From the NCBI RefSeq assembly GCF_014306105.1, contig NZ_JACRVF010000003.1:372001-436000 (forward strand): a stretch of 64,000 nt of DNA. Direction: 5' to 3'. The notes under the pieces were generated by a model. It was given only the letters and a program-made list of their open reading frames with translations, was not told the DNA's origin and did no database searches. Of the stretch, positions 17,645-26,932 are shown one piece after another; the first letter of the stretch is position 1; each line of letters begins with the position of its first letter. A program made the position numbers and the translations under genes. This DNA is from Pontibacter cellulosilyticus (lineage in GTDB: Bacteria; Bacteroidota; Bacteroidia; Cytophagales; Hymenobacteraceae).

Positions 17645-18547
17645 CTATTCTTTTACTCTCTTCTTTGGCTTTTTCTTTGTCAGCCCTTCCAGATACTCAA
17701 TTACTTTTCCGGCAATATCTTTCTGCGTTGCTTTCTCAATTCCCTCCAAACCTGGCGATGAGTTTACTTCCAGTATAAGCGGCCCTCTTTTGGACTGTAG
17801 CATGTCTACACCAGCTACTCCCAGGCCCAGTGACTTGGCAGCCAGCAGCGCAGCGGCCTTCTCTTGACGAGATAGCTTGATCAACTCGGCTTTACCGCCA
17901 CGGTGCAGGTTAGAGCGAAACTCGCCTTCCTTTCCTTGGCGCTTCATGGCCCCAACAACCTCGCCGTTTACAATGAAAGCCCGGATATCAGCACCACCGG
18001 CCTCTGCGATAAACTCCTGCACAATAATACGCGCCTTCAGGTTATGGAATGCCTCTATTACAGACTCTGCCGCTTTTCTTGTCTCGGCCAATACTACGCC
18101 CAAACCTTGGGTACCCTCCAATAACTTAATTACAAGGGGTGCACCGCCTACTTCTTTTACCAGTTCCGATGTTTCTTTAGAGTAATTGGTAAAGGCGGTC
18201 TTTGGCATTCCCAGTCCGGCGCGTGAAAGTATCTGGAGGCTGCGCAGCTTATCTCTGGAGCGCACAATAGCCTGTGAGTCTACGGCAGTCTTCACCTTCA
18301 TCATCTCGAACTGACGCACCACTGCTGTACCGTAAAAAGTAACTGAGGCACCAATTCTCGGAATGATGGCATCAATATCTGTGAGGCGTTCGCCTTTATA
18401 AAGTATATGCGGATCGCCCTGCTCAATTACAAGGTCGCAACGCAGGTGGTCTAATACTACGGCTTGGTGCCCCCGCTGCTCTGCTGCCTCTACCAGGCGG
18501 CGGGTAGAGTATAGCTTAGGGTTACGGGAGAGGATGGCTATCTTCAT
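17645..18547 (-). CDS. rimK: RimK-family alpha-L-glutamate ligase (ATP-grasp)
   Basis: From the ATG at 18547 the protein has 300 residues starting [18 protein letters not shown], the standard RimK N-terminus. A longer frame to 18616 would overlap rimB and is not needed. ATP-grasp features are the glycine-rich [15 protein letters not shown] (about 150-164), the metal-binding [21 protein letters not shown] and the substrate-domain [11 protein letters not shown]. RimK adds glutamates to the C-terminus of ribosomal protein S6 in Escherichia coli; relatives make other gamma- or alpha-glutamyl links. It lies between a RimB-like protease and an aspartoacylase-like hydrolase, with gaps of 4 and 1 nt, forming one cassette. 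Confidence 0.9.
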   Translation of the reverse strand: MKIAILSRNPKLYSTRRLVEAAEQRGHQAVVLDHLRCDLVIEQGDPHILYKGERLTDIDAIIPRIGASVTFYGTAVVRQFEMMKVKTAVDSQAIVRSRDKLRSLQILSRAGLGMPKTAFTNYSKETSELVKEVGGAPLVIKLLEGTQGLGVVLAETRKAAESVIEAFHNLKARIIVQEFIAEAGGADIRAFIVNGEVVGAMKRQGKEGEFRSNLHRGGKAELIKLSRQEKAAALLAAKSLGLGVAGVDMLQSKRGPLILEVNSSPGLEGIEKATQKDIAGKVIEYLEGLTKKKPKKRVKE

Positions 18548-18551
18548 AGAG

Positions 18552-19028
18552 TTATTCTTTCTGCTTTTGTTTGAGTTTAAACTTCTGCGCGACGTTTTTA
18601 CGGGAAACATCAACAATAAACCGCCCTTTCAGTAATTTTCTTCCGATAAGTACCGGGTATTTCATGTCGCTGCGGTCTGAGAGTGAAAAATCGGCTTCTA
18701 TCACTTCATCAAAAAGCCTGATCTTGGTGCGGATTACATAGCGCTCCTGCTTCTCTCCTATCGAACTTTTTATCTCGCGCAATTCATACTCGGCAAACCG
18801 AAGCTTTTTATGGTTGTACTGTGGATGAGACGGGTCTAGCAAATCCAAGCAGATAACTTTTGTACCATCGGGCATAGTTTCTTCGTGTATGTCGGAGCAG
18901 TGGATCGCAGAGGTATAAGCACCGGTATCTACCTTAGCCTCTATTTCCTCTATGTCCAGCTCCGGAAACGACACTAGCTCCCGCCGCCCAATAAGCTTCT
19001 TTTCTATTTTAGTTTTGTCTGCTCTCAT
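18552..19028 (-). CDS. rimB: RimB/DUF785-type retropepsin-like protease
   Basis: From the ATG at 19028 the protein has 158 residues (a TTG three codons upstream is the only alternative). The motif [15 protein letters not shown] carries the D-T-G of retropepsin-like aspartic proteases, and a second strand block [12 protein letters not shown] matches the fold. These proteins are often annotated as ATP-dependent zinc proteases, although the fold is pepsin-like. In other bacteria RimB acts with RimK to control S6 glutamylation. The C-terminus is very basic ([12 protein letters not shown]). It is the first gene of the cassette, 4 nt before rimK. Confidence 0.82.
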   Translation of the reverse strand: MRADKTKIEKKLIGRRELVSFPELDIEEIEAKVDTGAYTSAIHCSDIHEETMPDGTKVICLDLLDPSHPQYNHKKLRFAEYELREIKSSIGEKQERYVIRTKIRLFDEVIEADFSLSDRSDMKYPVLIGRKLLKGRFIVDVSRKNVAQKFKLKQKQKE

Positions 19029-19167
19029 CAGAGGCAAATTAGGAATTATGAATTACGAATAATGAATTATGATTCAGATTTTTTCAGAAAAGTATAAATC
19101 ATGTTACACTTCCTTCGTTAAATCACGACTTATTTTCCATTCATCATTGCTAATTATCAACTCGCAA

Positions 19168-20376
19168 TTATTTAACGTAGCTGATGCGGTAAATCGCGTC
19201 GTTCTTATCGTCAGACACCAGCAGGGCGCCGTCAGGCATTACCAGCACATCTACAGGGCGACCCCAGTCTTCCTCGCCTTGCAGCCAGCCCTGGGCAAAC
19301 GGCTCATAGGCAGTGGCATTTCCATTTTTATCTACTGTAACCTGCATTAAGCGGTAACCGGATTTCTTAGAGCGGTTCCAGGAGCCATGCTCTGCAATGA
19401 TAATACGGTTTTTATATGCTGCCGGAAACATGTTGCCAGTATAGAACTTCATGCCTAGCGGCGCAACGTGTGCTCCCAGCTTTTGTACTGGCTTTACAAA
19501 CTCACTGCAATTGCGTTTGCTGCCAAACTCCGGATCGGCTATGTCACCTCCATGGCAATAAGGGTAACCAAAATGCTGGCCTTTTTGGGTAGCACGGTTC
19601 AACTCGCACGGCGGAATGTTATCGCCCATCATGTCGCGGCCATTGTCTGTAAAGTATAAGTTCTTGGTTTGCGGGTGCCAGTCGAAGCCAACTGTGTTAC
19701 GAACACCGTTCGCGTATACTTCCAGACCAGAACCATCAGGATTCATGCGGGCAATACTGGCATAAATTGGTTTGTCTTTGTTCTCGCAGATGTTGCAGGG
19801 CGCACCAACTGGCACATACAATTTTCCATCAGGACCGAAGGCGATATACTTCCAACCATGGTGGCGGTCTGTAGGTAGCTTATCATTCACCACCTCATAC
19901 TTTGGCTTGTTGCGGTACGTGTTTTCTATATTTGGGTACTTCAGGATGCGGTTTATCTCTGCCACATACAGGTCTCCGTTGCGAATGGCGACACCGTTTG
20001 GCGTGTTTAGACCAGAGGCAACCTCTACTACTTCTTCTGCTCTGCCGTCTTTGTTCTTATCTACAATGGCAAAAATCTTATCGTTGCTGCGCGTGCCCGC
20101 GAAAATTATACCCGACGGGCTCAAAACCATGGAACGGGCATTCTTTACGTTTTTGGCATAGTATTCTATTTTAAAACCGGCTGGCAATTTGATCTTTGCC
20201 AGGTTCGCGTCCGTTGGTTCAGGTTCTTCGGCGCTTGCTGCTGCATCCTGGTTCACAGCCACACTTTCTGTCTCAACTGTAGCTTCTGCTTCGGCAGATG
20301 TTCCCTCAGAAGAGCAACTGGTGGTAAGAGCTAAGGCTGTAAAGCAACATAAGAGTAGGCGAAATGCTTTTTCCAT
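19168..20376 (-). CDS. sorbosone-dehydrogenase-like beta-propeller lipoprotein
   Basis: This 402-residue protein begins with a lipoprotein signal (LALTTSCSS, lipid-modified Cys about 21), then an acidic Ala/Glu linker (about 25-55), and then a six-bladed propeller of the glucose/L-sorbosone dehydrogenase class. Typical signatures are LPAGFKIEYYA, NGVAIRNGDLYVAE, DRHHGWKYIAFGPDGKLYV and DWGRPVDVLVMPDGALLVSDD. Such proteins may use PQQ, but several members have no shown activity. Two CxxC-like pairs (APCNICEN) could form disulfides or bind metal. It should be anchored in the outer or inner membrane facing the periplasm. It is transcribed alone. Confidence 0.85.
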   Translation of the reverse strand: MEKAFRLLLCCFTALALTTSCSSEGTSAEAEATVETESVAVNQDAAASAEEPEPTDANLAKIKLPAGFKIEYYAKNVKNARSMVLSPSGIIFAGTRSNDKIFAIVDKNKDGRAEEVVEVASGLNTPNGVAIRNGDLYVAEINRILKYPNIENTYRNKPKYEVVNDKLPTDRHHGWKYIAFGPDGKLYVPVGAPCNICENKDKPIYASIARMNPDGSGLEVYANGVRNTVGFDWHPQTKNLYFTDNGRDMMGDNIPPCELNRATQKGQHFGYPYCHGGDIADPEFGSKRNCSEFVKPVQKLGAHVAPLGMKFYTGNMFPAAYKNRIIIAEHGSWNRSKKSGYRLMQVTVDKNGNATAYEPFAQGWLQGEEDWGRPVDVLVMPDGALLVSDDKNDAIYRISYVK

Positions 20377-20462
20377 TTTTTGAGTGTAGTTATAATAGCT
20401 TTGTATAAGTATAAATCAGCTTTGGGTTATTTTACCACACAAGCAGGCTCCTGCTAAAGTAG

Positions 20463-21281
20463 TTAATTATTTAATTTTCCGGACACGCGTTTCCGGTGCA
20501 GCAGTTCCGCCACATCGCTTAGTAAATTAGAATGTCCCGTTTTTAGCAGTACCAGCTCCCCCTGGTCAAGTGCCTTCACAAACACACCCACACGCTTCGG
20601 TGTAATGATCTGATCATACTCTCCCAGGAACATGGTAACGGGTACTTTATACTTGTTAAGCAGGCCAACTATGTGACGGATATCGAAATTGAGCTCCCGA
20701 AAACCGATCCAGCTACGGTACACGCGCAGGCGCTTGGAAGTGCTGTCCATTTGGTAGTGGGCAAAGCGGATAAGGCTTTTGTGTACCATGTTATACTTGT
20801 CCAGCATCCGCAGCAGACCAAAGAAGAACTCCGGCTTTACAACAGTGCGCTTAAACAACTGCTGCAGCCAACCGGGGTACGTAGCAATGTTGTACCAGAA
20901 GCTTGTTTTAATTCCGTCAGGTGCTATCAGAAAAAGTTCTTCTATGCGCTCCGGCATTGTTTCTACCAGTGTAAGCGCAAACTTGCCCCCCATACTAAAT
21001 CCCATCAGGGAGAACTGCTCCAGGTTAAACTTCTCCAGGAAGTGCTCGATAAACTCCTTTAAGTATGGTTTTGTCAGCGGAAGATCATTTTTATGCAAGG
21101 TACTGCCCCCATGAAAGAACAAATCAAAGGCATAGATGGTGTAATCGTTGCCCAATGCCCGCTCCATACTTTGGTAGTACGCGCTGCTCTGCCCATACCC
21201 ATGAAAAGCCAGCAGCGCCTTGTCTCCTTGCCCGATTACCCGGTAATGAAACTTGGATCTGTCTTTTAGAATAAAAGGCAT
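20463..21281 (-). CDS. alpha/beta hydrolase
   Basis: This 272-residue protein has an alpha/beta hydrolase fold. The oxyanion-hole region is LLAFHGYGQSS, the nucleophile elbow is GFSMGG (Ser about 94), the acid is probably in FLGEYDQI, and the catalytic His is in LKTGHSNLL. The lid region carries several aromatic residues (FWYNIATYPGW), suggesting a hydrophobic ester or ketone substrate. There is no signal peptide, so it is cytoplasmic. It stands alone between the sorbosone-dehydrogenase-like gene and the DUF502 gene. Confidence 0.85.
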   Translation of the reverse strand: MPFILKDRSKFHYRVIGQGDKALLAFHGYGQSSAYYQSMERALGNDYTIYAFDLFFHGGSTLHKNDLPLTKPYLKEFIEHFLEKFNLEQFSLMGFSMGGKFALTLVETMPERIEELFLIAPDGIKTSFWYNIATYPGWLQQLFKRTVVKPEFFFGLLRMLDKYNMVHKSLIRFAHYQMDSTSKRLRVYRSWIGFRELNFDIRHIVGLLNKYKVPVTMFLGEYDQIITPKRVGVFVKALDQGELVLLKTGHSNLLSDVAELLHRKRVSGKLNN

Positions 21282-21409
21282 GCTTGATTATTAGTTGATG
21301 AATTGTTGGATGCTTTAGTTAAGGCTATACTTTATCTCCGCTGTTTTGGATGTAACAACTTAGCATCTGAAGAAAAATCATTGAAAGCACAGCGATCAAA
21401 GATCAACCA

Positions 21410-21952
21410 TTATAGTTTAGAAACCCCTCCCGATACAATAAACTTCATTACTTCGCTGCTTGGGGCATCCAGGAAAGTAATATTTCCGATCGGCACCAGG
21501 AAGAGTTCTCCGGAAAAATTGTACGAGTGCGGAAAGTATACGGCTACTTTGTCTTCACAATCTATACTGATAATAGTGTCCTGGGTAACAAAACCGAGCT
21601 TACAGTTTTCTGAGTTCTGCGACATCTTCACCATTACTGGTTTGTTGAACTTCTGATTATCCCCCACAAAGGCATCAAACAAATCCTTTATACTAGAATA
21701 GATGATGCTTACCAACGGTACCTTATGAAAGATGCGCTCTGTGATGATAAAAAATGGCTTAACCAGAAACGAGGAACCGATAAAACCAACCAGAGTCAGC
21801 AGTACAACCATCAGCAAAATACCAAGGCCTGGTATACCAATGTCAAGTAAACCATCCAGCCAATCTATAATGGCCACCACAATCCAGACGGTGATGGTAA
21901 ATGGGGCTATTATCAGTAACCCATTAAGGAAATATCGAAATAAACGTCTCAT
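21410..21952 (-). CDS. DUF502 membrane protein
   Basis: From the ATG at 21952 the protein has 180 residues (MRRLFRYFLNG...). A longer frame to 21988 would start inside the ispH terminator, so the shorter start is preferred. Two transmembrane helices (about 9-30 and 40-65) are followed by a soluble domain with the DUF502 signatures VPLVSIIYSSIKDLFDAF and VAVYFPHSYNFSGELFLVP. DUF502 proteins occur widely in bacteria and plants (COV-like) and their function is unclear, perhaps in membrane trafficking or stress. It lies downstream of ispH but is separated from it by a strong terminator. Confidence 0.85.
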   Translation of the reverse strand: MRRLFRYFLNGLLIIAPFTITVWIVVAIIDWLDGLLDIGIPGLGILLMVVLLTLVGFIGSSFLVKPFFIITERIFHKVPLVSIIYSSIKDLFDAFVGDNQKFNKPVMVKMSQNSENCKLGFVTQDTIISIDCEDKVAVYFPHSYNFSGELFLVPIGNITFLDAPSSEVMKFIVSGGVSKL

Positions 21953-21966
21953 ATTTTGTTGATCAC

Positions 21967-21993
21967 AAAAAAGGCTTTGCCGAAGCAAAGCCT
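21967..21993 (-). terminator. Rho-independent terminator of the cmk-ispH operon
   Basis: On the minus strand a 9-bp stem (21985-21993 with 21972-21980) is closed by a UUCG tetraloop and followed directly by a run of six T. This is a textbook intrinsic terminator 38 nt beyond the ispH stop codon. Confidence 0.85.
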
Positions 21994-22031
21994 AAATGTA
22001 GCGAAAATGCTCTATAGTATAAATGCTATAC

Positions 22032-22922
22032 TTACACTTCGGCCAGGCCTAAATTTTCAATGTGAGTAGCTACCCTTTGCATCAGCCACATAGGTGTAGA
22101 GGTTGCACCGCAGATGCCAACGCTCTGTGCATTTGCAAACCACTCAGGTTGCAACTCCTGCTCATTCTCTACAAAGTAGCTGTTTGGGTTGTGCTGTTTA
22201 CATACGCTGTAAAGTGCCTTTCCGTTGGAGCTCTTTTTGCCACTTACAAAAACCAGCACATCGTGCTCTGTAGAGAACTTAGCTAACTGAGGCTCACGGT
22301 TAGACACCTGGCGGCAAATACTGTCGTTGGCGTTAAAAGCTGGCTGTGTACTATCTTCGTTTGCCTGCTTGATACGCTCCTCAATCAACTCTTTTATATG
22401 ATAAAAGCCTTTGGTGCTTTTGGTTGTCTGGCTAAACAGTGTTACCGGACGTGTAAAATCAATTTTGTCCAGGTCTTCCTCTGTAGTTACAATGATTGCC
22501 TCATCGCCTGTCTGCCCTGCCAAACCAATCACCTCCGCATGTCCCACCTGTCCGTAGATCACGATCTGACTGGCTTCGTTCAGACCACTATCGTAAGCGT
22601 GCTTTACACGGTTCTGTAGCTTTAGTACCACCGGGCAAGAGGCATCTATCAATTCAATATTATTCTCTAGAGCCATCTTATAGGTTTCTGGTGGCTCGCC
22701 GTGTGCTCTGATAAGTACTTTGCAGTTGCGTAGTTCTTTCAGTTGCTCTCGGTCTATAATGCGCAGGCCTTTTTCGTACAGGCGCTGCACTTCCATGCTA
22801 TTATGAACAATGTCGCCCAAGCAATAAAGCTCGTCGCAATTTTCCATTTCATCCTCGGCCATTTGTATGGCGAATTCCACGCCAAAGCAATAGCCTGAGT
22901 TTTTATCGATGGTAACTTTCAT
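22032..22922 (-). CDS. ispH: 4-hydroxy-3-methylbut-2-enyl diphosphate reductase
   Basis: IspH carries out the last step of the MEP isoprenoid pathway, reducing HMBPP to IPP and DMAPP with a 4Fe-4S cluster. The 296-residue protein shows all three cluster cysteines: C12 (SGYCFGV), C96 (DASCPVV) and C203 (DSICRQVSNRE). The catalytic HGEPPE segment (IRAHGEPPETY) and the C-terminal CGATSTPMWLM block are present. It is cytoplasmic. It starts 11 nt after the cmk stop and is the last gene of the cmk-ispH unit, which ends at a UUCG terminator. Confidence 0.96.
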   Translation of the reverse strand: MKVTIDKNSGYCFGVEFAIQMAEDEMENCDELYCLGDIVHNSMEVQRLYEKGLRIIDREQLKELRNCKVLIRAHGEPPETYKMALENNIELIDASCPVVLKLQNRVKHAYDSGLNEASQIVIYGQVGHAEVIGLAGQTGDEAIIVTTEEDLDKIDFTRPVTLFSQTTKSTKGFYHIKELIEERIKQANEDSTQPAFNANDSICRQVSNREPQLAKFSTEHDVLVFVSGKKSSNGKALYSVCKQHNPNSYFVENEQELQPEWFANAQSVGICGATSTPMWLMQRVATHIENLGLAEV

Positions 22923-22933
22923 AATCTTTTACT

Positions 22934-23641
22934 TCAATCCTGTTTAACAGCCTTCTCTTCGTTCTTGATCAGGGCAGATGTTACTCGCTCCAGCACAAAA
23001 TCCACCTGCTCATCTATCGTCATATGCGAGGTGTCCAGCAAGGCGGCATCTTCGGCACGGCGAAGCGGACTTTCAGCCCTGGTAGAGTCGATAAGGTCGC
23101 GTTTTAAGAGGTTCTCTCTGATCTCGTCTAAGTTAACTAACTGCTTCTTCTCCAGCAATTCTACCTGGCGGCGTTTAGCACGTGTATCTACATCAGCAGT
23201 CATAAAAATCTTTACCTCCGCATCCGGAAACACAGCTGTGCCAATATCGCGTCCGTCCATTACAACACCGCGCTTTCTGCCCATTTTCTGCTGCTGCGCC
23301 ACCATAGCTCTACGAACCTCCACTACTACACTCACCTCACTTACCTGGTTAGAGATGTACATCTTGCGTATTTCATCTTCAACATTCAGGCCATTTAAGA
23401 AAACTTCGTTGCGATTGGTCTTCGGGTTGTAATGAAATTCGATCTCAATGTTGTTTAGCGCCTCTCTTATCTCCTTCGGATTGGTAAGCGACACGTGATG
23501 CTCCAAGAAGTATAAAGTAACCGCACGGTACATAGCACCGGTATCAATGTAAGCATAGCCAAGGGCTGCTGCCACCAATTTTGCCGTTGTACTTTTGCCG
23601 CATGATGAATAGCCGTCGAGTGCGATTACGATCTTCTTCAT
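22934..23641 (-). CDS. cmk: (d)CMP kinase
   Basis: Cytidylate kinase phosphorylates CMP and dCMP. The 235-residue protein has the P-loop GYSSCGKST (residues 10-18), the CMP-binding YIDTGAMYRAVT, the conserved MDGRDIGTAVFPDA and the lid segment RAKRRQVELL. The length is that of a normal bacterial Cmk. It is cytoplasmic. It is followed by ispH after 11 nt and preceded by a small lipoprotein gene after 20 nt, so the three may share a transcript. The cmk-ispH pairing is common in Bacteroidetes. Confidence 0.95.
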   Translation of the reverse strand: MKKIVIALDGYSSCGKSTTAKLVAAALGYAYIDTGAMYRAVTLYFLEHHVSLTNPKEIREALNNIEIEFHYNPKTNRNEVFLNGLNVEDEIRKMYISNQVSEVSVVVEVRRAMVAQQQKMGRKRGVVMDGRDIGTAVFPDAEVKIFMTADVDTRAKRRQVELLEKKQLVNLDEIRENLLKRDLIDSTRAESPLRRAEDAALLDTSHMTIDEQVDFVLERVTSALIKNEEKAVKQD

Positions 23642-23661
23642 AAAGAGAGAAATAATGGAGA

Positions 23662-23817
23662 TTAATTAGAGTCGCAAGGGCAAGGTTGTTTACCACGCTT
23701 GCTCTTTTTCTGGTATTTAGCCGTTTTTTTCTGCTGTGGTGTTTTGTTAGAGCAACCAGCCAACGGACCTGTAGCCAGGAAGCATGCTAAAACCAAATAT
23801 GAAATATACTTTCTCAA
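23662..23817 (-). CDS. small cationic lipoprotein
   Basis: The reading frame has no ATG close to the lipoprotein signal. The most sensible start is TTG at 23817, giving 51 residues: a hydrophobic signal ending in the lipobox LAGC, then a Lys-rich tail with CPC near the C-terminus. A longer frame reaching 23976 would overlap the adenine deaminase start on the other strand and is not credible. The mature peptide is only about 30 residues and strongly basic, like two other small lipoproteins in this window (54502-54732 and 54941-55216). The function is unknown. Confidence 0.5.
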   Translation of the reverse strand: MRKYISYLVLACFLATGPLAGCSNKTPQQKKTAKYQKKSKRGKQPCPCDSN

Positions 23818-23901
23818 AACGACTGAATTTAACGCAAATATAAAGTAATTTACCGTTTTAAGCCTTACAACAAGGCAATTTATCAAACAAAACACAGCAC
23901 C

Positions 23902-25536
23902 ATGCACGCAGACTTTACCGTTTCCGGACATATCATAGATATACAGCAGCAAGAGACTTACAGCGGCACAGTTCATGTTTCAAACGGCCGCATTTCTAAA
24001 ATAGTTCGTGAGGCTACAACTGCAGACAATTATATTTTACCGGGTTTTGTAGATGCCCATGTGCACGTAGAAAGCTCTATGCTTGTACCCTGCGAGTTTG
24101 CACGACTGGCTGTACCGCACGGTACGGTAGCTACTGTCTCTGACCCCCATGAGATTGGCAATGTACTTGGCCTGGAGGGCGTAGAGTACATGATAGAAAA
24201 TGGCAACAAGGTACCGTTCAAATTCTACTTTGGGGCTCCTTCGTGTGTACCAGCCACTCCTTTCGAGACAGCCGGTGCCGAGATAACGACCGCCGACATA
24301 GAGAAATTGTTTCAGCGGGATGAGGTAAAGTACCTGGCCGAGATGATGAACTGGCCCGGCGTACTGAACCGCGACCAGGATGTAATGGAGAAAATTGAGC
24401 TGGCGCAAAGGTATGGCAAAGCTGTGGACGGACACGCACCCGGCTTGCGCGGTGAACAAGCGGCAAACTATGCTGCAGCAGGCATCACTACCGACCACGA
24501 GTGCTTTACCTCCGAAGAGGCTTTAGACAAACTAGCTGTTGGCATGAAGATACTGATACGTGAAGGAAGCGCTGCCAAGAACTTTGAAGCTCTGATTCCG
24601 CTACTGCCCGAACACCACCAAAATATCATGTTCTGCTCCGACGATAAACATCCTGATAATCTGGTAGAAGGGCATATAAACCTGCTGGTAGAGCGTGCAC
24701 TGGCAAAAGGCAATAATTTGTACCATGTTTTAAGAGCAGCCTGTGTTAACCCAGTACTGCATTATAAGTTGGATGTAGGCCTGCTACAAGAAGGTGATCC
24801 CGCCGACTTTATACTTATAGATAACCTGGAGAGCTTTAATGTACAGGCGACCTACATTAACGGGCAACTGGTAGCAGCGCAGGGTAAGTCTAAGATAGAG
24901 TTTACGCCCAGCGAGGAGATCAACAATTTTGATACCGATGTAAAGGTGCCGCAGCAGTTTGAGATACCTGTAGGCGATGCGCACAAGATTCGTGTGATTG
25001 AGGCATTTGACGGACAACTGATCACAAAAGAAAGCTGGGCCACACCAAAAGTGCATAATGGTTTTATAGAATCTGATGTGGAGCAGGATGTGCTGAAGAT
25101 CGCTGTCGTAAACCGCTATCAAAATACTATCCCAGCTGTAGCTTTTATTAAAAACATCGGGCTTAAAGAGGGCGCCATTGCTTCCTCTGTAGGCCACGAC
25201 TCACACAACATTATTGCCGTAGGCGTAGACGATGAAAGTATAGCCAGAGCCGTTAATTTAATTATACAAGCCAAAGGCGGTGTAGCAGCTGTAGGTTTAG
25301 GCCGAGAAGAGCTTTTGCCTTTACCAGTAGCTGGCATTATGTCGGCACAGGATGGCTACAAAGTGGCAGAGGCTTATTCGGCTATTGATAAGATGAGCAA
25401 AGAGATGGGCAGCAAACTGGAGTCTCCTTTCATGACACTGTCGTTCATGGCACTGCTTGTTATACCTTCGCTTAAGCTAAGCGACAAAGGTTTGTTTAAC
25501 GGTGATGTGTTTCAGTTCGTACCAGTAGCAGAGTAA
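23902..25536 (+). CDS. ade: adenine deaminase
   Basis: Ade converts adenine to hypoxanthine in purine salvage. The 544-residue protein is an amidohydrolase-superfamily enzyme. The metal-binding DAHVHVES segment (about residues 51-58), the carboxy-lysine/metal region DGHAPG, TDHECF, and the later SDDKHPDNL with the catalytic Asp are all visible. The C-terminal domain shows the SVGHDSHNI and [13 protein letters not shown] blocks of the bacterial Ade family. The metal is Fe or Mn in characterised members. It is a single gene followed after 51 nt by a TauE-type exporter. I see no purine riboswitch in the 84-nt leader. Confidence 0.95.
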   Translation: MHADFTVSGHIIDIQQQETYSGTVHVSNGRISKIVREATTADNYILPGFVDAHVHVESSMLVPCEFARLAVPHGTVATVSDPHEIGNVLGLEGVEYMIENGNKVPFKFYFGAPSCVPATPFETAGAEITTADIEKLFQRDEVKYLAEMMNWPGVLNRDQDVMEKIELAQRYGKAVDGHAPGLRGEQAANYAAAGITTDHECFTSEEALDKLAVGMKILIREGSAAKNFEALIPLLPEHHQNIMFCSDDKHPDNLVEGHINLLVERALAKGNNLYHVLRAACVNPVLHYKLDVGLLQEGDPADFILIDNLESFNVQATYINGQLVAAQGKSKIEFTPSEEINNFDTDVKVPQQFEIPVGDAHKIRVIEAFDGQLITKESWATPKVHNGFIESDVEQDVLKIAVVNRYQNTIPAVAFIKNIGLKEGAIASSVGHDSHNIIAVGVDDESIARAVNLIIQAKGGVAAVGLGREELLPLPVAGIMSAQDGYKVAEAYSAIDKMSKEMGSKLESPFMTLSFMALLVIPSLKLSDKGLFNGDVFQFVPVAE

Positions 25537-25587
25537 TCTTATACCAAACAAAATATAAATAGTTTAGCCCGCATAGGGCTGCCTTAA

Positions 25588-26436
25588 ATGGAGGAGCTTA
25601 TCCTTTTTCTGGTTGGCATTTTGGTCAGCGCATTTGGCACCATCATCGGGTTTGGCGGTGGTGTGTTTATGGTGCCCATCCTGATCATCTTCTTCGGCTA
25701 CAACATCGAAATAGCCATAGGCTCTACCATGGCTGCACTGGTGCCAGCCTCTGTTATTGCCTCTGTGTTTAACCTCCGCGACAGAAGTATAGATTATGTA
25801 GTGGGCACGCTGATCCAGTTACCTGCTGTGGTGGGCACTGTGTTAGGCGCTTTTATGGTGGCTTTTCTGCCGGTGTTTAAGCTGCAGTTTATCTTTGCAT
25901 TGTTTGTTGTAGCCATTGGTGCCACCATGTTTGGTCCTAAAAAGAAAAAGGTAAGGTCGAAGCGTTCCGGTGTAATGTACCGCATGCGCCGGATTCCAAC
26001 TTCTTTTATCCGTAAGAACAGGGCAAAGCACCTGGCCTATAGAATTAACGGTGGTCTTGTTTCCGCTTTTGGGTTTGTGTCGGGTGTTATGGCGGGGCTG
26101 TTTGGTATAGGCGGCGGGTTTGTTCAGACTCCTGCCATGATCAAACTTTTCCGGATACCGCCGCAAATTGCCACGTCCACTTCCCTGTTTATACTTGTGA
26201 TTACCAGCTTTACCGGCCTTATCAGCCACTTTTTGTTAGGCAACGTTATGTGGAGCCGGTGTTTGCCCATTGTGGCCGCTTTTGCATTGGGCGCGCTGGG
26301 TGGCAACTTGGTAAAAAAAAGATCCGGCCCACAAGGGCTGAAAATGGAAAAATTGATCGGTATCGGTTTATTTCTGGCTGGCTTCGGTGTGCTTCTGAAC
26401 CTGGCCATTAAATCTCACTTCGGGTTCTCGTTTTAG
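25588..26436 (+). CDS. TauE/SafE-family membrane transporter
   Basis: This 282-residue protein has about eight transmembrane helices in two related halves: FGTIIGFGGGVFMVPIL near the N-terminus and GVMAGLFGIGGGFVQTPAM in the middle are the paired glycine-rich repeats of the family. A basic cytoplasmic loop (GPKKKKVRSKRSG) separates the halves. Characterised members export sulfite, sulfoacetate or related organosulfur anions, but substrates vary. It is co-directional with ade; the downstream genes are convergent. Confidence 0.88.
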   Translation: MEELILFLVGILVSAFGTIIGFGGGVFMVPILIIFFGYNIEIAIGSTMAALVPASVIASVFNLRDRSIDYVVGTLIQLPAVVGTVLGAFMVAFLPVFKLQFIFALFVVAIGATMFGPKKKKVRSKRSGVMYRMRRIPTSFIRKNRAKHLAYRINGGLVSAFGFVSGVMAGLFGIGGGFVQTPAMIKLFRIPPQIATSTSLFILVITSFTGLISHFLLGNVMWSRCLPIVAAFALGALGGNLVKKRSGPQGLKMEKLIGIGLFLAGFGVLLNLAIKSHFGFSF

Positions 26437-26452
26437 TAAACTGCTTATAAAC

Positions 26453-26476
26453 AAAAAAACCACCCGCAGCGGATGG
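26453..26476 (-). terminator. terminator of the EBD-kinase/response-regulator operon
   Basis: On the minus strand CCATCC (26476-26471) pairs with GGGTGG (26465-26460) around GCTGC, followed by seven T (26459-26453). It lies 27 nt beyond the response regulator stop. Confidence 0.7.
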
Positions 26477-26503
26477 CTTTAGTTATGTTGCACATAGAAT
26501 TAC

Positions 26504-26926
26504 TTAATCTGCGAAGTACTTATTAAGCAGGTTGCTCACCTTTTCTGTACTTAATGGCTTGGTCAGGTACTCGGCAGCGTATTTTTTAGAAGTCTCCGTG
26601 TCTTGTGGGTGAGTAGAGCTGGTAAGCACTGCCATTACTATATTCTTCCTGAAATCCGCATTTAGGCGCTCATACAGGTCCAGCATCTCAAAGCCATCCA
26701 TTACCGGCATGTTAATATCCAGGAAAATAAGCTGCGGCTGAAAATAGTCTTTATTAGTTGTGTCGTAGTTGTTGTTGCTGATATTGTACAGGTAATCGAA
26801 TGCCTGTTTCCCGTTCACGAAAGTGCGTATGTTCTCTGTTACCCCCAGCCTCTCCAGCAAACGGCGGTTCAGGAAGTTTGTAGTTTCATCGTCGTCGATG
26901 AGTAGTACGCCAGTAAGCTTTCTCAT
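26504..26926 (-). CDS. single-domain response regulator (Rcp1/CheY-like)
   Basis: From the ATG at 26926 the protein has 140 residues (a TTG two codons upstream is possible). It is only a receiver domain: the acidic pair is in VLLIDDDETTNFL, the phospho-acceptor Asp is in LIFLDINMPVMDG, Thr/Ser in VLTSST and the conserved Lys in YLTKPLS. There is no output domain. The ETTNFLNRRLLE segment and the long loop before the acceptor strand (NNNYDTTNKDYFQP) are typical of Rcp1-like regulators that serve phytochrome and similar kinases. It starts 6 nt after the stop of the ethylene-receptor-like kinase and must be its partner. Confidence 0.9.
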   Translation of the reverse strand: MRKLTGVLLIDDDETTNFLNRRLLERLGVTENIRTFVNGKQAFDYLYNISNNNYDTTNKDYFQPQLIFLDINMPVMDGFEMLDLYERLNADFRKNIVMAVLTSSTHPQDTETSKKYAAEYLTKPLSTEKVSNLLNKYFAD

Positions 26927-26932
26927 GATCAA

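Noticed and set aside
21953-21988. Upstream start for the DUF502 protein
   Set aside because: It would begin inside the UUCG terminator of ispH; the ATG at 21952 gives a normal N-terminus.
23818-23901. Possible purine riboswitch before adenine deaminase
   Set aside because: No three-stem junction or conserved core residues can be found in the short leader.
23818-23976. N-terminal extension of the small lipoprotein to 104 residues
   Set aside because: It would overlap the start of adenine deaminase on the other strand and place the lipoprotein signal in the middle of the protein.
24037-24498. 153-codon minus-strand frame opposite adenine deaminase
   Set aside because: It is a shadow frame of a well-supported gene.
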